From contig MEHQ01000660.1 in NCBI GenBank assembly GCA_008828725.1, positions 532,804 to 596,803 on the forward strand: a DNA stretch of 64,000 bases, in the 5' to 3' direction. The notes beneath the pieces are model-generated. The model worked only from the letters and a program-made list of their open reading frames with translations. It had not been told where the DNA came from and made no database searches. This document shows positions 48,207-59,600 of the stretch, piece after piece. The translations under genes were made by a program, and so were the position numbers. The DNA is from Saccharina japonica (taxonomy: Eukaryota; Sar; Phaeophyceae; Laminariales; Laminariaceae). Position 1 is the stretch's first letter; each line of letters starts with the position of its first letter.

Positions 48207-48524
48207 GTGGTGGCGATGGTTTTTATTTTCAACCCCGATGCCGAGGAGTTCATTCCAAAAGCAGAGGGGGAACATCGCCACAGCGGAGAGCGCAATGCGT
48301 GCAGCTTGGGGAGGGGAGAGGCTGGGCATCGCGTGGGTAAGCAAACACCCCGACAGAGAGGACGCGAGTGTCGGGGTTGGGATGGGCTGGGACGGCTGAA
48401 CCCAGCCATTGGAAACAAAGGCATGCACCGGGCTAGAAAACAGAGAGCCTACATCATGATGATAAAAGGAAAAATACCGAGAAAAAGACAAAAAGACGGA
48501 GGGGTCGGACCGCGCGTCGGCTAG
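48207..48524 (+). CDS. LINE C upstream small frame (possible ORF1)
   Basis: 105 codons from ATG (MVAMVFIFNPDAEEFIPKAE), basic at the end (KGKIPRKRQKDGGVGPRVG). It ends 18 bases before the first usable codon of the large frame and lies in a different frame. Copy B has the same frame, also 105 codons (38630-38947), with several replacements. It could be a short nucleic-acid-binding ORF1 or a leader ORF; a 193-codon antisense frame over the same DNA is also kept in both copies, so conservation alone proves little. Confidence 0.35.
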   Translation: MVAMVFIFNPDAEEFIPKAEGEHRHSGERNACSLGRGEAGHRVGKQTPRQRGRECRGWDGLGRLNPAIGNKGMHRARKQRAYIMMIKGKIPRKRQKDGGVGPRVG

Positions 48525-48541
48525 CAAAGTTTGCAGCACGC

Positions 48542-51500
48542 GTGGCCCGAGCGAGACAGAAGGCGGCACGTGTGGTGGTAGCGACCTACAATGTGCGGAC
48601 CCTGGCTGTAAAAGGGAGAAATAGCTATGGGCGTACTGAGTGCGTGCTGGCGAAGGCCCGACACTCTGGATGTGACATCGTCGGTCTGCAGGAAACAAGG
48701 AGACCTGGGAAAACTGATGTCTCTGCAGCAGGGTACCGGGTCTTCTGCTCGGGGCAAGAAGACAGGGAAGGCAGGAAAGGACTATATGGGGTTGGTCTGG
48801 CAGTGAAGGAAACGATATGCTGTAAGTCTGTTTATACCCACCAGTTGATTGACGAACGCCTCATGTCTATGCGCTTTGAATTGACTGGTGAAAGTGTTGC
48901 CGTTAACCTAGTCGTTGCCGATGCCCCAACGGAAGCCAGCCTTAACACACAGCTGAAAGAGGAATTTTGGAAGAAGTTGGGATACATGGTCGAACAGATT
49001 CCAACGAAAGAATGTTTGTTCGTACTGGTAGATGCAAACGCGTGGACTGGAAAGAAAATGGAAGGGTGTGGTGACGGTAGGGTGCTTGGAGCATACGGGC
49101 GTGATGAGCTCAACAGTAACGGCAAACGCCTGCTGGCATTCGCCTCAGACAACAAGCTCGGTCTCACGAACACGTTTTTTAGCTCGCGTAAGGGTGGAAT
49201 ATCTCATACGTTCAACGGCATCAGCAGCCGCAATGACCAAAAACGGATTGACTACATTCTAACTCGCGAAGCACACCGATCTTGCGTGTGTGATGTGAAG
49301 GTCCACCCCCAACCTCCGCCCCCAGCCAGGGCGGATTCAGACCATAATATCGTATACTCGATGGTCCGCCTCAGCGGTCGTTTTGCACCCAACCGACACG
49401 TGCGAACGAAAAACGAAATCCGGCCTTTCGATCGGCAGAAGTTTAGATCTGACGGAGATTGCAGGCCGCGAGTAATGACGCGGACCCTCTCCAAGCTTCC
49501 TTTCCTACCCCCGCAACCGAACAGTATCTCTGAAATGGCCGAATCCTTCACCGGCATAATCCTTGATGCAGTAGCGAAACAGGTACCACCCCCGCCACGT
49601 AGCACACACAAACTCGGGTGGTGCGAGAACGCTGAAACCGCAGATGCCTTCAAAATAGCATGGGATGCGAGGGATGATGCCCGACGATCCATGCGTTTTA
49701 AGATTGACAAAACTGCGTGGAAGACGCTGAGGACGGCGTGCGCGAATCTGCGAGGGGTGATTGACGCAGGATTAATTTCCTACTTCGAGGAATATCTTGC
49801 TGAAACAGAGAGACTCCTCGCTGCCAACGGCCAGCGGGGTTTTTACAAGCACCTGACGGGCACGGTGGGGTTGGACGGTCGAAAAGCGAGAAGCGAGCAG
49901 TTCATCATGGACGAGGATGGCACGCTACTAAGGGACAAGGTGCGCATTCTTGAACGGTGGGCGGGGTTTTTTGGCACCCTCCTCACCGCGAAATCGCCTA
50001 ATCTTGACACAACCATCAGCGCCCTTTTCCCACAACGACCGTTGGCACCATCGCTTGGAGATGAACCGACCATGGATGACATGACCGCGGTAGTCCGGGG
50101 TATGCCAAACTGGAAAGTGGTGGGACCAGACTCCCTTCCGGCTGATTTACTGAAATTGGACCACCCCGAATTCATCCCGTACTTACACAACTTGCTTGTC
50201 AATTGTTGGATAACGGGTGACGTCCCCCAGCAATGGAAAGATGCGACCATTAAGGTCCTTCATAAAAAGAAGGACCGATCCGATTGCAACAACTACCGAG
50301 GGATTTCGCTTGTTGCCCATTCAGGCAAAGTATTGCTGAAAATGGTCGCGTCACGTCTCAGCAATTACTGCGAGGCCGAAGGGATACTCCCCGAGGAACA
50401 GTGCGGCTTTCGCCCAGCACGATCAACAGTCGACATGCTATTCGTCGTGCGTCGACTGCAAGAACTCGGACGAGCCAAACAAATCCCGCTGTATATGTGC
50501 TTCATTGACCTGCAGAAGGCTTATGACTCCGTCGACCGAGAGTTGTTGTGGGTGGTGCTCGCACGCTTCGGCATACCAGAGAAGATGTTGACGGTTATCC
50601 GCCAATTCCACGAAGGCATGCGAGCTCGCGTGCGTACGGATGACGGTGAGCACTCTGAATGGTTCGATGTCACCCAGGGACTGCGGCAAGGATGTGTGCT
50701 GTCACCGCTTCTGTTCAATGTCTTCTTCGCTGCTGTGATACACGCCGTACTGATACGCTTCAGTGAGGACCCAGACATCTTGAGGGACCTGGTTCACCTC
50801 GAGGAGGACCTCGGGGCGGACGGAGTGAGGGAGGACCCACTAGCACGTGTACGGAGAGCAATATGGGGTATGCTGTACGCCGACGATGCAGGCGTTGTGT
50901 CTAAATCGGCGGAAGGGCTTGCGAAGATGATGACCGTTATTGTGACCGTTTTCGAAGCAGCTGGTCTCACCGTATCCGAAAAGAAAACGGAGACTATGCT
51001 GCTGCGGACAGCAAAACAGGCACTCCGGACTTCACCGCTCGTCATCGAAGCAGCGGGCCAGAGGTATAAACAGACAACGCAGTTTGTGTACCTTGGCGGT
51101 CTTATCGTCGCAAACGCGGACATTATGCCAGAGATCAAACGACGCATCCGACTCGCATGGGCATGCTACAATCGGTTCAAGCGGGAGCTGTACGATATGG
51201 AGGATGCCCCGTTCACTCTAAAGGTGCGCATGCTAAAGGCCGAGGTGATGGAGACACTGCTGTACGGGTGTGTGACGTGGACCCTTGGCCAGGAGCACTT
51301 CGCTGAGCTCCGAACGGCACACCACAAATTCCTCCTACGGCTCATTGGTTTCCAGCGCCGACAACGCACCGACCATCTCATGTCGTACGCCAAGGCTCTC
51401 AAGAAGGCACAATGCGAGAGCGTTGAGACGACCATCCGCAAACGACGCCTCCTCTTTGCGGGGGGCGTACAGCGCACGACCAATGAGCGGCTGACCAGGC

Positions 51501-51901
51501 GGGTGATGTTTGGGACGATCGCCGGTGGGACGAACCCGGGGCCTGGCCGACCAGAAAAGAACTGGGCACAATGTCTAGCAGATGACCTCAGGGTTTTTCG
51601 AGCGACAGAGGGCTCCACAGAAAGCTCCCCTTTACTGTTCGGAGCAGATACGGTACTATGGCCGAGGGCGGCAAAAAAGAGGGGGGTGTGGTATCGGGGG
51701 GTTGGCGAGGCGGCGGACCATTTCATGGCGAGGTGGCACAGGGCCGAAGCGGAGAGGAGCTGGCTACGGCATACAGCTGAGGACGCCAAGAGAGGCGACC
51801 AGGAGAGGGGGGGGGGGGGCAGGGGCGGCCGTACTGATACAGCTGTCGACGAATGCAGAAACGAAATGATAGATCGTGTGGCCAGATATCGGCTCGACTA
51901 G
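48542..51901 (+). CDS. LINE endonuclease / reverse transcriptase (ORF2)
   Basis: 1119 codons. The EEP (AP-like) endonuclease covers about residues 12-275: VVATYNVRTL, GLQETRRPGKTD, VLVDANAWTGKK, RIDYILTREAH, DSDHNIVYSM. A linker follows, then RT at about 560-820: [54 protein letters not shown], and the catalytic YADDAG. The C-terminal region contains [26 protein letters not shown] and [19 protein letters not shown]. The first possible start is GTG at 48542; the first ATG lies more than 100 codons in, past the first endonuclease motif. Initiation is therefore non-AUG, spliced, or coupled to the small upstream frame. Looks potentially competent; activity cannot be judged here. Confidence 0.93.
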   Translation: MARARQKAARVVVATYNVRTLAVKGRNSYGRTECVLAKARHSGCDIVGLQETRRPGKTDVSAAGYRVFCSGQEDREGRKGLYGVGLAVKETICCKSVYTHQLIDERLMSMRFELTGESVAVNLVVADAPTEASLNTQLKEEFWKKLGYMVEQIPTKECLFVLVDANAWTGKKMEGCGDGRVLGAYGRDELNSNGKRLLAFASDNKLGLTNTFFSSRKGGISHTFNGISSRNDQKRIDYILTREAHRSCVCDVKVHPQPPPPARADSDHNIVYSMVRLSGRFAPNRHVRTKNEIRPFDRQKFRSDGDCRPRVMTRTLSKLPFLPPQPNSISEMAESFTGIILDAVAKQVPPPPRSTHKLGWCENAETADAFKIAWDARDDARRSMRFKIDKTAWKTLRTACANLRGVIDAGLISYFEEYLAETERLLAANGQRGFYKHLTGTVGLDGRKARSEQFIMDEDGTLLRDKVRILERWAGFFGTLLTAKSPNLDTTISALFPQRPLAPSLGDEPTMDDMTAVVRGMPNWKVVGPDSLPADLLKLDHPEFIPYLHNLLVNCWITGDVPQQWKDATIKVLHKKKDRSDCNNYRGISLVAHSGKVLLKMVASRLSNYCEAEGILPEEQCGFRPARSTVDMLFVVRRLQELGRAKQIPLYMCFIDLQKAYDSVDRELLWVVLARFGIPEKMLTVIRQFHEGMRARVRTDDGEHSEWFDVTQGLRQGCVLSPLLFNVFFAAVIHAVLIRFSEDPDILRDLVHLEEDLGADGVREDPLARVRRAIWGMLYADDAGVVSKSAEGLAKMMTVIVTVFEAAGLTVSEKKTETMLLRTAKQALRTSPLVIEAAGQRYKQTTQFVYLGGLIVANADIMPEIKRRIRLAWACYNRFKRELYDMEDAPFTLKVRMLKAEVMETLLYGCVTWTLGQEHFAELRTAHHKFLLRLIGFQRRQRTDHLMSYAKALKKAQCESVETTIRKRRLLFAGGVQRTTNERLTRRVMFGTIAGGTNPGPGRPEKNWAQCLADDLRVFRATEGSTESSPLLFGADTVLWPRAAKKRGVWYRGVGEAADHFMARWHRAEAERSWLRHTAEDAKRGDQERGGGGRGGRTDTAVDECRNEMIDRVARYRLD

Positions 51902-52572
51902 TCCTTGAATTCTATTATTTGTTTCCGTTGATGTGTTCACTGGGGGGGGCGCGGCAGAGGTAGTATCGACTCTTGACACCGTTTTGTTTTTAGAGTGGGA
52001 ATGAGATGGCAGAAGGTGTGACATGGTCCCCGTATCAGTTTTTATAGCAGAGACGGGAACTTGTTGTTACCATCGCCTTGAGCTTGCCTTGAGAACTATT
52101 TTTCTCTTTTCCTCTCTCGTGTCTTCTTTCTTGCTTTTTTTGCCTTGTTTCTCCCTTTGTTTCCACCCTATGCCGGTGTCTCTCTCTTTTTTCGTGTTGC
52201 CTCGCTCGTGCAGCAGTTATCTGTTCCTCTTGGGCACGTGTGCTTTTCGTCTAGGGGCGCTTCTGGCGCTTCTGGCGCTTCTGTCTCCCTGCGTCATTTG
52301 TATTCTGTTTCATTTCAGAACTTGTTTTATTTTGTCTTTTTTGTTCTTATTTTTTGGTTCGGCTCGTGTCGCTGTGTTCTCGTACCCGATACGTTACGCA
52401 TCTCACTTGCTTTACCCATTAATTTGCGTTTATTTTGTTTTGGTTTTTCTCTGTTTCACAGTCTGTGACCACAGAATTTGTATCTCTCTAGGATTGGGAA
52501 TCAGGACAGGCACTGGGTGTACTGATGTGGTTGAGTAGAAAGAACGGGTTTAATGTGAAGACAACACACACA

Positions 52573-53440
52573 CGGCAAAATCACCACGACTGAAGTGACT
52601 TTGAACTGCACCAGAGGGCAAGTTCGGTCCAGATTGAATGTTCTTGGTTTTGAGCTTCAAGTTGTATTCCGCCCTTCTTTGAGTTTGTTACGCGTTAGAT
52701 CGAGCGATATTGGGTCTGCATACTTACTGGAAATAATGTAGAATACACGTGGATGGAGTTTCTGCGGTTGGTTACGTTCATAAAATACGAGTGGAGTTGT
52801 ATCTTTCCTGGTTCAGCTAGGCCCCATACTGGGTACTAGTATATCGAGGTAATCGGGGATACCCAAGGCGGTTTAAGTTGGTTTCGTAATTGAGTATTTA
52901 TTGCCGGTCGTTGCATGAGCGTACAGCAGCGTATGGGTACGTGAGTTATAAATCCGAAGAATAATACCGATTTTCCTTGGCTAATTCTGAGGATAATGCC
53001 GTTTTTGCTGGCAACGAATTTCGAGAGTGTTCGATGTTTCCAGCACGAGCAACTATGATTTCGGGTACTGTGGTTTGAGCGCCAGTTAAATATTTTGGAA
53101 GAATTATGTGTGCTATCTTGCATTACCGTCGCGATCTGTGATTCTATGGCGGGAGCAGGGAAGGAGACTTTTATCTGTCCCTTGCGATCTCTAGCATTAT
53201 ACCTTTTTCTTATTTTTTATTTGTTTGGTGTAACTACGTACTGTCGCATTTTCCATAGTTGCATTATTTTTGTCTGGGGTTGAGGGAGAGGTTTTCACTT
53301 GTCGTCGGGATGAGTTTCCTCTTGATTTGATGTGTTTTCGACTTGAGAATGTATGAGTCTTGATTTGAGGATACTGTTTTCGAGTTGCAGATTTGAGTTT
53401 GAGTTTCCGAGTTTGGTATGAGTTAATTATGATTTTACGA
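52573..53440. other. No gene seen
   Basis: AT-rich; short frames only. No repeat family recognised. Confidence 0.45.
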
Positions 53441-53448
53441 TGTATTGA

Positions 53449-53823
53449 CCCTGCAATGTCGTGCCTTATCATGTACCGAGCAGAGGGGGATTATTATGGT
53501 TGTGTATAATGAGCAGGGGGGATGTTGATTGTACTCAGTAACACAACGCATAAGATCCATCGTATAGTAGGAGTTCCACATGCTTGATAGGAATTATTGT
53601 AGTGGGATATGGGACATCGGGATGTTTCATGAGCCGCTCGATGTCACTGGATGCTTGGGCCGAGTCAGCTCGATGCTTGGGCCGAGTCAGCTCGAGGTTT
53701 GGACTGGGTCAGCTCGACAGCTATGGGAATAAAGCATAAGAGAGCTTCTGTGTTACTGCTGTCTTGAGCCACCACTACGCCTTCCTGTGCCAAATGCGTG
53801 TACACCTTTAGAGATCAATCAAC
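53449..53823 (+). repeat. Dispersed repeat F5, copy 2 (inverted relative to copy 1)
   Basis: 53528-53823 matches the complement of 32437-32716, including two ctgactcggccc-type units in reverse (gccgagtcagctcgatgctt). The left part (53449-53620) also matches 34710-34880. Confidence 0.75.
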
Positions 53824-54585
53824 ATGAAGTTCAGTTGATAATAAGTTTGAGTCTTATTTCGAACCTGCGAAATCACGACCAATTTCGATTCTTACATCAC
53901 CACAAAGCCGAGGTTTGGGCCTCTGTTGAAACAGCGCGGACAGTTGACTTAAAAATACTCCCACTTGTAGCTCAAAAGGCAGGCTGAAATATACGCTTTC
54001 CGTTGAGGCGTGTCAAAAGCGCATTGTGTCGAAAACGCGTCGTGATTGACTGCACCGAACCAAACTCTAGCATATGAAGTCACCGGAAAAAACCCGAGGA
54101 TCGTGAGTAACCCTCTGTGGCAGCAATATAACACCAAATCCCCGTATTGTGGCCAAAACCCAAATCAAACCTTTTGAAAAAACACCAGGACGGTAAACAA
54201 AACGAATTGAGTGATCGGGGCACACTCGTCCTACTGTATACATAGCCTTATAGTTGTATATACAACGAATCCTTCGTAACGCAAACTGTGTTCGAATTTC
54301 CAAGGAATCAGAGTAGGGCCTTGGTGAACGAGCCCCGGCAGTCACAAACGTTTCCTCCAAATAAGATCACAAGAAAACGCCATACGAACATACCAGTCGG
54401 ATAAGACAGTACGGGACTAGAGATGCACCGCGAGCCGTCTCAGTGTCACTTGATAATCCGACTGGATTGGTAGACGGCCGCAATCCCTCTAAAATTTGGC
54501 GCCGGCTTCTCAACTCATGGGTTATCAGCCGACTTTGGCTGCAGGACCCATTTTCTACGCTATATTATATAGGCTGCTCTGTTCA
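53824..54585. other. No gene seen; 3' flank of the sulfotransferase gene
   Basis: Frames are short and overlapping. No polyadenylation motif could be singled out. Confidence 0.4.
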
Positions 54586-57500
54586 TTACGGTACTATGCC
54601 AAAACGCTCAAGAAGTACCGGGGGCAACCACGTACGTAGCACGTCATCTGCAATCGCGAGGACTTCCGGTCTAACCTCGTCCTCAAACCGCCTTACACCT
54701 GGCTCGTTCTTCGGTCCTTCGCCTGGATGGACGTCGATTTTCTTGTGCCCAAAGCCGAGGTCGTTGGCTGCCGCTGCCTTTGCGGCCGCTTCGACAACCT
54801 GAAAGGGGAGCTGCAACCCTATCGAGTGAAACCACTTGTAGTGCCAACCCAACGGGTCTGCCATGGCGTCCTCGTACCAAATTTCCATGGACTGGTCGGC
54901 GAGAATACCCGTAAAAAGGATGTAGCGAACCGCCATCCACTGGCACACAATCGGCAGTTCCTTGAGGACAAAGCTTTCCAAATCGCCAAGATCCCTCTCA
55001 GCGTGAACCTGTATGTGGTAGAACGTACTGACGACCAGCGGTCTGGGGTCCCTAAAAACGGCCATCTGGATCCAGCTATCGGTGATATCACAGTTGGCTT
55101 CACGCATGCATCGCCACAACTCGTCGTAATTTTTCACGTGTGTGCCATCCGCGAATATGCAGGGTTGTTTTCTCGCTTTCCCATCTTTTCTTAAACCTAT
55201 CCCGCCACCGTGCGCGAAAGCGCAGGTGTCTTTCACAGGAAGCGTATGCTTGAAGCTCATGGAGGTGGTGATCGACACCCTGAACACGGCAGAACAGGAA
55301 CGAGCAGCAAATAATTGTAGACAGGAAATAATGTGAACACGGTCGAATGCACTGCTTGCCGTTGGTGTGGATTCGATACATTAGAGCCTTGCTGCAACGA
55401 AAAGGTTGAAACTCAACCCGCTTACGATTGCACTCCTGTCGTGGAGACAAAACACATGGAAATAGACCAAGACTTCGGTTAAGCTGCGATGCAGCAACAA
55501 AAGGACAAACTAAACGGTATCGTGTGTGGACCGGGATAACGAAAACGACTGTATTGAATAGACGACCTGTTCCTCGGCAGGATTTCACGTCGAAAACGTA
55601 AGCTGGCGAAGGCAGCTTCTGGCTAGCCGACCAGCCGACTCAAGTAGGGCGAGAAAATCGAGACCGATCAGCTCTCCTCAGCTTAGGCGGTCAAGCCCTA
55701 ACATACACTCCTTTCATCCCGACAGTCGGCACTTATGATATTCGACCTCGTAAATGTTCGGCTGCAGTAATGGACACAGTAGTTGGTGGTGTAATTTGAT
55801 CCGATTCACATCCATAACATAAATATATGGGCAACGGCTAAAACCGGGTACACCTGGTCCGTTCGGGGCCAAAAACAGATACATACTAAAATCAAGTTTA
55901 AAACGCACCTCACGAACCTGCCGTTCCTTGCAACGCAAAGTAAAGTTTTGTTCAGGTTCTTCGTGCTCGCCCGGTGGCTACTTATACGAGTAGCTGCTAT
56001 TAAGAGTGCGAGGAACGAACGCCTGCTGCTGCATTCCCCCTTCTCAGCTTGCGACACCCCTGGTATTCTAAGTCAATCACAATCCCGAAGGGGAGCCTTC
56101 CATCTCGTATTATTTCGGCGGAAGTGTGCAGATAGATATGTGTGTCGCTCGACTGGCGTGTGGTGCGAGATGCGAAGGGAGGAGGGGGTTTCCGCGTACG
56201 TCGGCATTTGTATAGGGGAGGGCATAGGGCGGAACTATGAAGGGCCTCTGATTGGCTTAAAAACGAAAAAATTAGGTTAACGTCAAGCAGAGTAAACAAA
56301 ATCAGGTATACCTGGGTTTGAAAGAGACAAAAACAGGTACAACGAGGTTTAGACCAATGGCAGGGCACGTGGAGTGCTTGTTTTACTCGATTTTAAGTAT
56401 GTACCTGTTTTTGGCCGCAAACGGACCAGGTATGCCTTGTTTTCGCCGGTGCCCTAAAACTATTATTCGGGTCCACGTTTAGCAATTACACGAAGCGACT
56501 ATAATAGAAAGCGCGTGAAGCGGCGCCAGCATCGCCAATCCTTACGCGTTTGGTGCAGCTCTATGTATTTGCAGCTTTTCGGAAACACGCTGCGCCGGTT
56601 GCTCGGGGGCTTCTTTGTGTGGACGATGCGGAAATGGTGACTCGTTTTCGAGACGCTTTTTTTTAGTGTTTCGAATGCTTCAATATCTATAGTACCCCAG
56701 AAACTCAGTTCATTTTTCTTCAACGCTCGGCACCGCAGGGGGGTAACGACAGTTATTTGCGATCCCCTTCGGAGTAATTACACGGGTAAGGGTTCCACGT
56801 GTTGTCTTCTGAAACCGAATGTTGTTACCCTTAATATAATGGAGAGTATCATGGGACTTTTACAACCAGTTTTAAATTTGGTGTAGGATTTGCGCATAGC
56901 AATATTGGTGGGGTTGCGCATAGCAATATTGATGGTTTACGTCTTCTTCAGCACTGTCCGTCGTCTAACTGAAGTAGGCTATGGAAAAGGCAAAGCGCCT
57001 AAATCGATGTTCAAAATGTTACTGTAGTTAGCAGTGGCGCCCCACACGAGCGAAACCTCCGGAAAAGTATCAGGCACCCCTACTGCCTTTGTAGTCTTCG
57101 TAGCATATGCCTGGCACCCGTATATATGTATCACAGCCTGTCTTCAGCAGTTTCGTTTCCTGAGTTTCCGTCGTATTTTAATTTTAGTTTTAAATGAGTT
57201 GGCTAAGGTGGTTGTGAAGGTTCGACGAAATATCAGTTTTAACCCCCGCTTAGGTCATCAAGTCTCATGATGCGCGCTGTACTTCACCTGTCAATGGTGT
57301 TGCAGGGACACTTCGAATCGCTGCCGCCCAGGCCTGGCTCGAAGACAAGGCTATTCAAGGAGTCTAACCGACAGCTTCCTTCACCTGGTGGCGAAAGAAG
57401 ACGGCGCACATTAAAGCGATCGACTACACGCATGAATGGTATATACACACAGACGATCATCATTTACGACCTCATGTGGGATGTTCATGAAGAAAATAAA

Positions 57501-58760
57501 CGTTAGAGCCCTGGATTGGCTCAACATCATAAAACGCATGTCTCGGTAAGGATGGGACACAGTGCTGGCCGGGGCTCCTTGGTTGAAGATATCGATGCCC
57601 CACCCCCGAACAAGTTTTGGTGAACGTGGAAGTGCAATTCGATCAACAATCCCATCCTAGCCTAGGTGTACCACCGACATGTGTTTTTGTAAAACGCATG
57701 ATTTTCCGACGATGTAAAGGAGCTTATCAGGCAGACAATCCGTGTCAGACAGGGATGTTACGGGGAAATGGCACTGCCTACCCCTATAGTGCCCCTGGTA
57801 CCGAGAGCCCACAACGTCATAGGGCGCCGCCATCAACGGCAGTAGGACGGGGAATGAAACCATCTATACGATGCCCGAAATTTGCAATACGTCATCAGGA
57901 ATTCGCCAAAACATTGTGTGTGTGTTGCAGTGAACACTTGCACATAAAACCGTCAACGGCGCACCACATTTGCTGTCGATTTCTCCAACACGTGTTACGT
58001 TAGGAGAACATTCGCTTGTGATGTTTATTTAGTTTGTACCTCGAGTAAACTAAACCCCTGTGGGCCCCGCGAAAAGCGGCGAGGTGAGCTAACCGCTGAA
58101 TGTTCTTGCCCAATTACTTCTGACTAACTGCTAGTCTACTACTGCACTGAAGAACAACCCGGTACCCTAATTGTAGTGCACAGTTTCACTCCCTCGCCCT
58201 ACGCCATGTGGTCGTTCATCCGGCGACGCCTTCATATTATGTCAATAATCAGTTGTGGGCGCGGTATGCAGAGCTCCTCACGTGAAGTTCCCTGGAAATC
58301 GTTGCTGCAACCCGTTCCTCTAATACTACTCGGCTAACCATTTCCTGCCGCATTAGGCAGGTTTTCCTTTTTGTGGTTATGCGGTGTCATCGTCCCTGTC
58401 ATTCGTTTTCACCTCTCTTTGGCTCCTAAACTAGTTTTCCATTCCGTACGTTTACTCACCGAATTCCTGAGTCAGATAGTCACACGCATGAATCAGTGAT
58501 GCCATGACCCAGAAGTACACGACGCCGCTACCGCTCTTTGGCTCGCCACGTTCGTGCACATAGACGTGCTGGGACAGTTTTCCTTCCCTCCCGGTCCTCT
58601 CTAGTTTGCTGAACAGGATTTCACACGGTGGGCATGCTTCGTCAATATGCTCCGGCTCCGAAATTCGCGGGGTGCGTCTGAAAGCTGTGACCCCGCTGAC
58701 GGTTAGCCAAGCTATGAGGCATATCTTCGCCATTATCCGCTGGAGCAAAAAGGGTGCCAT
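54586..58760 (-). CDS. Membrane-anchored/secretory sulfotransferase, three exons
   Basis: Exon 1 58760-58460, exon 2 57384-57288, exon 3 55279-54586 (stop included); 363 residues. Exon 1 (ATG at 58760) has a hydrophobic N-terminal signal or anchor (AKICLIAWLTVSGVTAF) and the 5'-phosphosulfate loop at residues 73-84 (EPKSGSGVVYFW). It ends at TTCG/GTGAGT. Exon 2 begins after ttcgccaccag, reads FEPGLGGSDSKCPCNTID and ends GACAG/GTGAAG. Exon 3 begins after ctgttctgccgtgttcag with SITTSMSFKHTLPV and holds the 3'-phosphate site (VFRDPRPLVVSTFYH, R209-H221), WYEDAMADP and ENxPG-like HPGEGPKNEPG. Phases 1 and 2 match at both joins. It should transfer sulfate from PAPS to a carbohydrate in the Golgi, in brown algae plausibly a fucan. 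Introns of 1075 and 2008 bp look unoccupied by other genes. The family call is firm; the acceptor is inference. Confidence 0.85.
55280..57287 (-). other. Sulfotransferase intron 2
   Basis: Starts gtgaagt and ends with a pyrimidine-rich ctgttctgccgtgttcag. Inside, a 24-bp unit (tgcgcatagcaatattgrtgg) is tandemly doubled at 56890-56938. No repeat family from elsewhere in the window was recognised. Confidence 0.7.
57385..58459 (-). other. Sulfotransferase intron 1
   Basis: Starts gtgagtaaa and ends ctttcgccaccag. A short M1-like block (gagctcctcacgtgaag, 58271-58287) is the only repeat trace. Chance frames inside carry no domain. Confidence 0.7.
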
Positions 58761-59369
58761 GAACAGATCTGCGTGTCAAGCGTTTTCGTTACTGTTTGGA
58801 GACGATCCGGATATCTGCTTACGTGGAAAACGTTCGAATTGGGAAGAACACACGTGAAGAACTGGTGGTTAAACCGAAGTACACAAGGCGGACAACATAA
58901 CAGGAAACCGAGATGTGTCAAGGAATATCGTCAAAAGATGAAGGTGTCAAGAGTTCCATAATGTGTAGTTGGGTTTTCAAGATATACAAAATATTCAAGC
59001 GTAAACATCGAGTGTTTGGTTTGACAATGCATGGTCTCATAATACGGAAGAGCGTTCGTATATTTCAGCGTCCATACGGCGCGTCGTTGCAGGAAGGCAC
59101 ATACATTACATACTAGCCCAATGTGGACAAAGGTCTCAGCGAGATAAGCTAAAGGTTCGTAGTGTCGATTTACAAACTCTAGCCCGCCAGCGAAAGTAGG
59201 GGGGTGGGCCGCGCCGTCGTCGTCGACTGCATTGTTTCGCAAACCCCAACGCAAATAAAAAACATGCCCCTTGAGCTGTCAACGACGGTTTATCCGTGTG
59301 CTGACAGGCGCGTGGCAGAGTCTACACCGTCAAGAGCAGACGATAGGAGATATTACTTTCAGGCAATAA
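58761..59369. other. Upstream flank of the sulfotransferase gene
   Basis: No gene and no clear TATA or initiator motif that I would defend. Confidence 0.35.
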
Positions 59370-59600
59370 TGACCCGAGCTACGATGGAGATGTAACTTTT
59401 GGGCTGAAATGTTTTCGGAGTGACCCGGCTCCTTAACCGAAAATCGTCGGAATCCCATTTTTGCGCAATATGTTCGTTGTATAGTTGGTCCATGTTATTG
59501 TGCATGGGGTAGCACGTTCGTCATTTTGGGTGAATTATAGAGCGCCTCAACTGGCCACCCTCGCAATTAGTATATCTTAGCGGGAGCACACGACCGACCA
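59370..59600 (-). mobile_element. M1 MITE, copy k (badly worn)
   Basis: cgagctacgatggagatgta, then tgggctgaaatgttttcgga and cggctccttaaccgaaaat follow the order seen in copy d. The right end is barely recognisable. Confidence 0.45.

Larger units (their letters stand above)
48041..52572 (+). mobile_element. LINE copy C, whole-looking (RTE-like non-LTR)
   Basis: About 4.5 kb: a 5' leader (48041-48206), a small frame (48207-48524), one uninterrupted endonuclease/RT frame to 51901, a 3' UTR of ~660 bases, and the ttaatgtgaagacaac plus (AC)n tail at about 52545-52572. Single large ORF, N-terminal EEP endonuclease, no visible RNase H and a short microsatellite tail fit the RTE clade best; the clade call is inference. 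The 5' end abuts duplication copy 2 inside repeat F5. No clear target duplication; ggcaaa occurs on both sides but is too short to rely on. Confidence 0.93.

Noticed and set aside
55100-55588. 162-codon minus frame upstream of sulfotransferase exon 3
   Set aside because: Wrong frame relative to the RDPR exon; it runs across the intron 2 acceptor and lacks a domain.
57267-57506. 79-codon plus-strand frame
   Set aside because: It is the antisense shadow of sulfotransferase exon 2.
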